From the NCBI RefSeq assembly GCF_000371785.1, contig NZ_AQUI01000002.1, positions 2,025,276-2,089,275 of the forward strand: 64,000 bases of DNA, read 5' to 3'. The stretch is from Actinopolyspora halophila DSM 43834 (GTDB lineage Bacteria > Actinomycetota > Actinomycetes > Mycobacteriales > Pseudonocardiaceae). The translations under genes were made by a program, and so were the position numbers. Positions 62,855 to 64,000 of this stretch are shown piece after piece (within the stretch, counting starts at the first letter, position 1; each line of letters begins with the position of its first letter). The notes beneath the pieces are model-generated. The model saw only the letters and a program-made list of their open reading frames with translations. It did no database searches and was not told the origin of the DNA.

Positions 62855-63045
62855 GGTTATTAGTTCAATAGGTTAATAGATAATTATATTATTAGGTTAT
62901 TAGATTAATAGTATGACTCTGCATCATTAGATTAATAGTGGTAGAGACAGTGCTTTAGTAGGTTAGTAAGGGTAAGTACTGCTAGTGGGAGTCCCTTAAC
63001 CGGTGCCGGTACTTTGGGTCCCTGGGCGGGTACCTGCACTGGAGT

Positions 63046-63095
63046 CCCGTGGGTACCGGTGATGGGAGTCCCGGCAGGGCTCCCGTGGGTACCGG
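63046..63095. repeat. Direct repeat CCCGTGGGTACCGG
   Basis: Exact copies at 63046-63059 and 63082-63095, spaced 36 bases, with further partial copies (CGGGTACC, CCGTGGGTA) nearby. Possibly a packaging or terminase recognition site. Confidence 0.7.
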
Positions 63096-63321
63096 GAGTC
63101 ACGGGTACCACTACCGTGGGTAGTCGATGGGCCCCCGAGGGGGTGGAGCGGGAGTAGGGGGTACCCCCTTGATCGAGGATCTTTGGGGGGAGTCGTGAGC
63201 GCGGGGGGATCGACTTTTTCTCTCCCCACTGTGTGTAACCGTTGCTCACGGTAGGTGAGAGCGTCGTTTTTGCAGGTCAAACACTCAAAAATGGTTAAAA
63301 AAGGGTCGGAAAGGCGTCAAA

Positions 63322-63606
63322 ATGAGCGTAGATCCTTCAAAATCGGCCGAACTCGTTGAAATCGTCTCTCGCGGGGACCGACTGACCGCGTTGCAGGCCG
63401 CTCGGGACGCGCTGGCGGTGGAGATGGCCCGTTTGCAGACACACAGCCTGGCCAACGAGGCCGCCGGGCGCGATTTCGCGGTCATGACCAAGGAGCTGTC
63501 CCGGATCATGGCCGAGATCGACGAGATCGGCGGGGTGACGGAGAGCGACTCTGTCGACGAGCTGACGCAGAGACGTTCCCAGCGAAGGAAAGCCCAGGAA
63601 GGCTAG
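63322..63606 (+). CDS. Small pre-terminase protein (terminase small subunit-like)
   Basis: 94 residues. Helical, with RLTALQAARDALAVEMARLQ, the middle MTKELSRIMAEIDEIGG and a VDELTQRRSQRRK tail. This pattern is usual for the first late gene of actinophages, often annotated as a small terminase subunit. It shows balanced G/C use, unlike the early genes. Confidence 0.7.
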   Translation: MSVDPSKSAELVEIVSRGDRLTALQAARDALAVEMARLQTHSLANEAAGRDFAVMTKELSRIMAEIDEIGGVTESDSVDELTQRRSQRRKAQEG

Positions 63607-63707
63607 ACCGTGACGTTTCGTAGTTTTTCGGTGTCCGTAGGGAATATGCCTGCTTTTGCGGTTGCCGCGCAAAGCGGCGGTGGGAACGTGTTTGGGAGGA
63701 GCGCCTA

Positions 63708-63965
63708 ATGCCAGTGGGAGCCGCTCGTGTTGTTGTGGGCGCTGCTGCGGTTGTCTTGAACAGCCCGGACACGTCAGGGACGTATTTGCAGGTGAAGAAC
63801 ACCGGATCCGATTCTTGCGCGCTCGGGGGAAGTTCCGTGACTGGTAGCGCGGGTTACCCGCTTGCGGCGGGAGAGTCCGTATCGGCGGTTTTGAACCCTG
63901 GTGCGACTTTGTATGCCATCCGATCTGGCGCTGCGGACACGGAAGTCGCTGTCTTAGAAACGTGA
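63708..63965 (+). CDS. Hypothetical phage protein, probable beta-rich
   Basis: 85 residues. Beta-strand-rich with repeated Val/Gly/Ser (VLNSPDTSGTYLQVKNTGS, GYPLAAGESVSAVL, LYAIRSGAADTEVAVLE). Similar small proteins near terminase or capsid genes are annotated as head fibre or decoration proteins. GGGAGGA upstream. Confidence 0.65.
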   Translation: MPVGAARVVVGAAAVVLNSPDTSGTYLQVKNTGSDSCALGGSSVTGSAGYPLAAGESVSAVLNPGATLYAIRSGAADTEVAVLET

Positions 63966-64000
63966 TGCAGGAAGAACCGGCGGGCCCGATGAGGTCTCCG
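63965..64000 (+). CDS. Start of next late gene (partial)
   Basis: ATG overlapping the preceding TGA (TGATG), reading MQEEPAGPMRSP up to the window edge. By position it may be the large terminase subunit, but only 12 residues are visible. Confidence 0.35.
   Translation, partial: MQEEPAGPMRSP

Larger units (their letters stand above)
62606..63321. other. AT-rich then repeat-rich non-coding region before the packaging genes
   Basis: From 62606 to about 62950 it is strongly AT-rich (15 G/C of 60 at 62701-62760), with a GTCTAATA satellite. From about 62985 to 63200 it is GC-rich with repeated GGGAGTCCC/GGTACC elements. The position between HNH and terminase-side genes is where cos or pac sites lie. 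The one longish minus-strand frame over the GGTACC repeats is Pro/Thr-rich and not convincing. Confidence 0.5.
46526..64000. mobile_element. Prophage (left part; continues beyond window)
   Basis: The prophage begins at a displaced tRNA 3' end and has a tyrosine integrase, repressor, Cro-like gene, excisionase, early/replication genes, HNH and pre-terminase genes in the order expected of a temperate siphovirus of actinobacteria. The right attachment site and structural genes are outside the window. The early genes are extremely C-rich on the plus strand, unlike the host genes to the left. Confidence 0.9.

Noticed and set aside
62791-62910. CRISPR array
   Set aside because: The units are contiguous 8-mers without spacers, and no cas genes are present.
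62932-63249. Pro/Thr-rich minus-strand frame over the GGTACC repeats
   Set aside because: The translation follows DNA repeats rather than protein-like composition, with no ribosome site or homologue recognised.

Overview
The window comes from a high-GC actinobacterium. The evidence is the WhiB protein, a DUF3073 protein, FCD/IclR/ROK regulators and the overall codon use. Intact betaine-type demethylation genes suggest a soil or halophilic Pseudonocardiales-like host (Actinopolyspora or Saccharopolyspora type); the genus is inference. There are two unlike parts: chromosomal metabolism at 1-46.5 kb, and the left part of a prophage from about 46.5 kb to the window end.

Chromosomal part. 0.2-4.7 kb: 5-oxoprolinase PxpA and a divergent PxpB-PxpC-biotin carrier-biotin carboxylase operon. 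4.8-8 kb: a nitrilase-family hydrolase, a glutamate decarboxylase and a small LuxR-type regulator. Together these could take 5-oxoproline to glutamate and GABA. 8.4-22 kb: a methylamine/one-carbon island. Dimethylglycine oxidase, a DmdA-like THF-dependent demethylase, methylene-THF reductase and formyl-THF ligase form one minus-strand operon. A divergent soxBDAG operon encodes tetrameric sarcosine oxidase, and GntR/FCD and IclR regulators flank it. The logic is N-methyl compound to dimethylglycine to sarcosine to glycine, with methyl groups loaded on THF and drained to methyl-THF or formate. 22-26.5 kb: a membrane protein, a MetE-like methyltransferase with a divergent IclR regulator, and a gamma-carbonic-anhydrase-like protein. 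26.5-35.2 kb: a xylose/xylan island (xylB, xylA, secreted GH3 enzyme, MFS sugar porter, divergent ROK regulator). 35-46.3 kb: mixed genes, including a sugar ABC importer without an ATPase, a MarR/thioredoxin-reductase-like pair and a membrane-anchored P-loop NTPase.

Prophage. A displaced tRNA 3' end at 46,526-46,560 marks the left attachment site. Next come a tyrosine integrase, a repressor and a Cro-like gene with an operator-rich gap between them, an excisionase, and a long run of small, mostly 4-bp-overlapping early genes. These include WhiB, a RecB-like nuclease, prim-pol, a RecA-fold ATPase, a RuvC-like resolvase, a dNMP kinase, endonuclease VII and HNH. The terminase-side genes start at 63.3 kb, and the right end lies outside the window. 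The early region is extremely C-rich and G-poor on the coding strand.

Most interesting: an AT-rich insert of about 1.1 kb (61.9-62.95 kb) sits between the HNH gene and the packaging genes. It carries one gene opposed to the lytic genes. Its N-terminus has a RHIM/BASS3-like amyloid-signalling motif, of the kind known from actinobacterial NACHT/STAND immune proteins. Behind its start lies a satellite of eight perfect GTCTAATA units. It looks like a lysogenic cargo gene, possibly an immune adaptor or effector. A second notable element is a dense TTGTCC/GGACAA repeat cluster just after the replication ATPase, a candidate phage origin.
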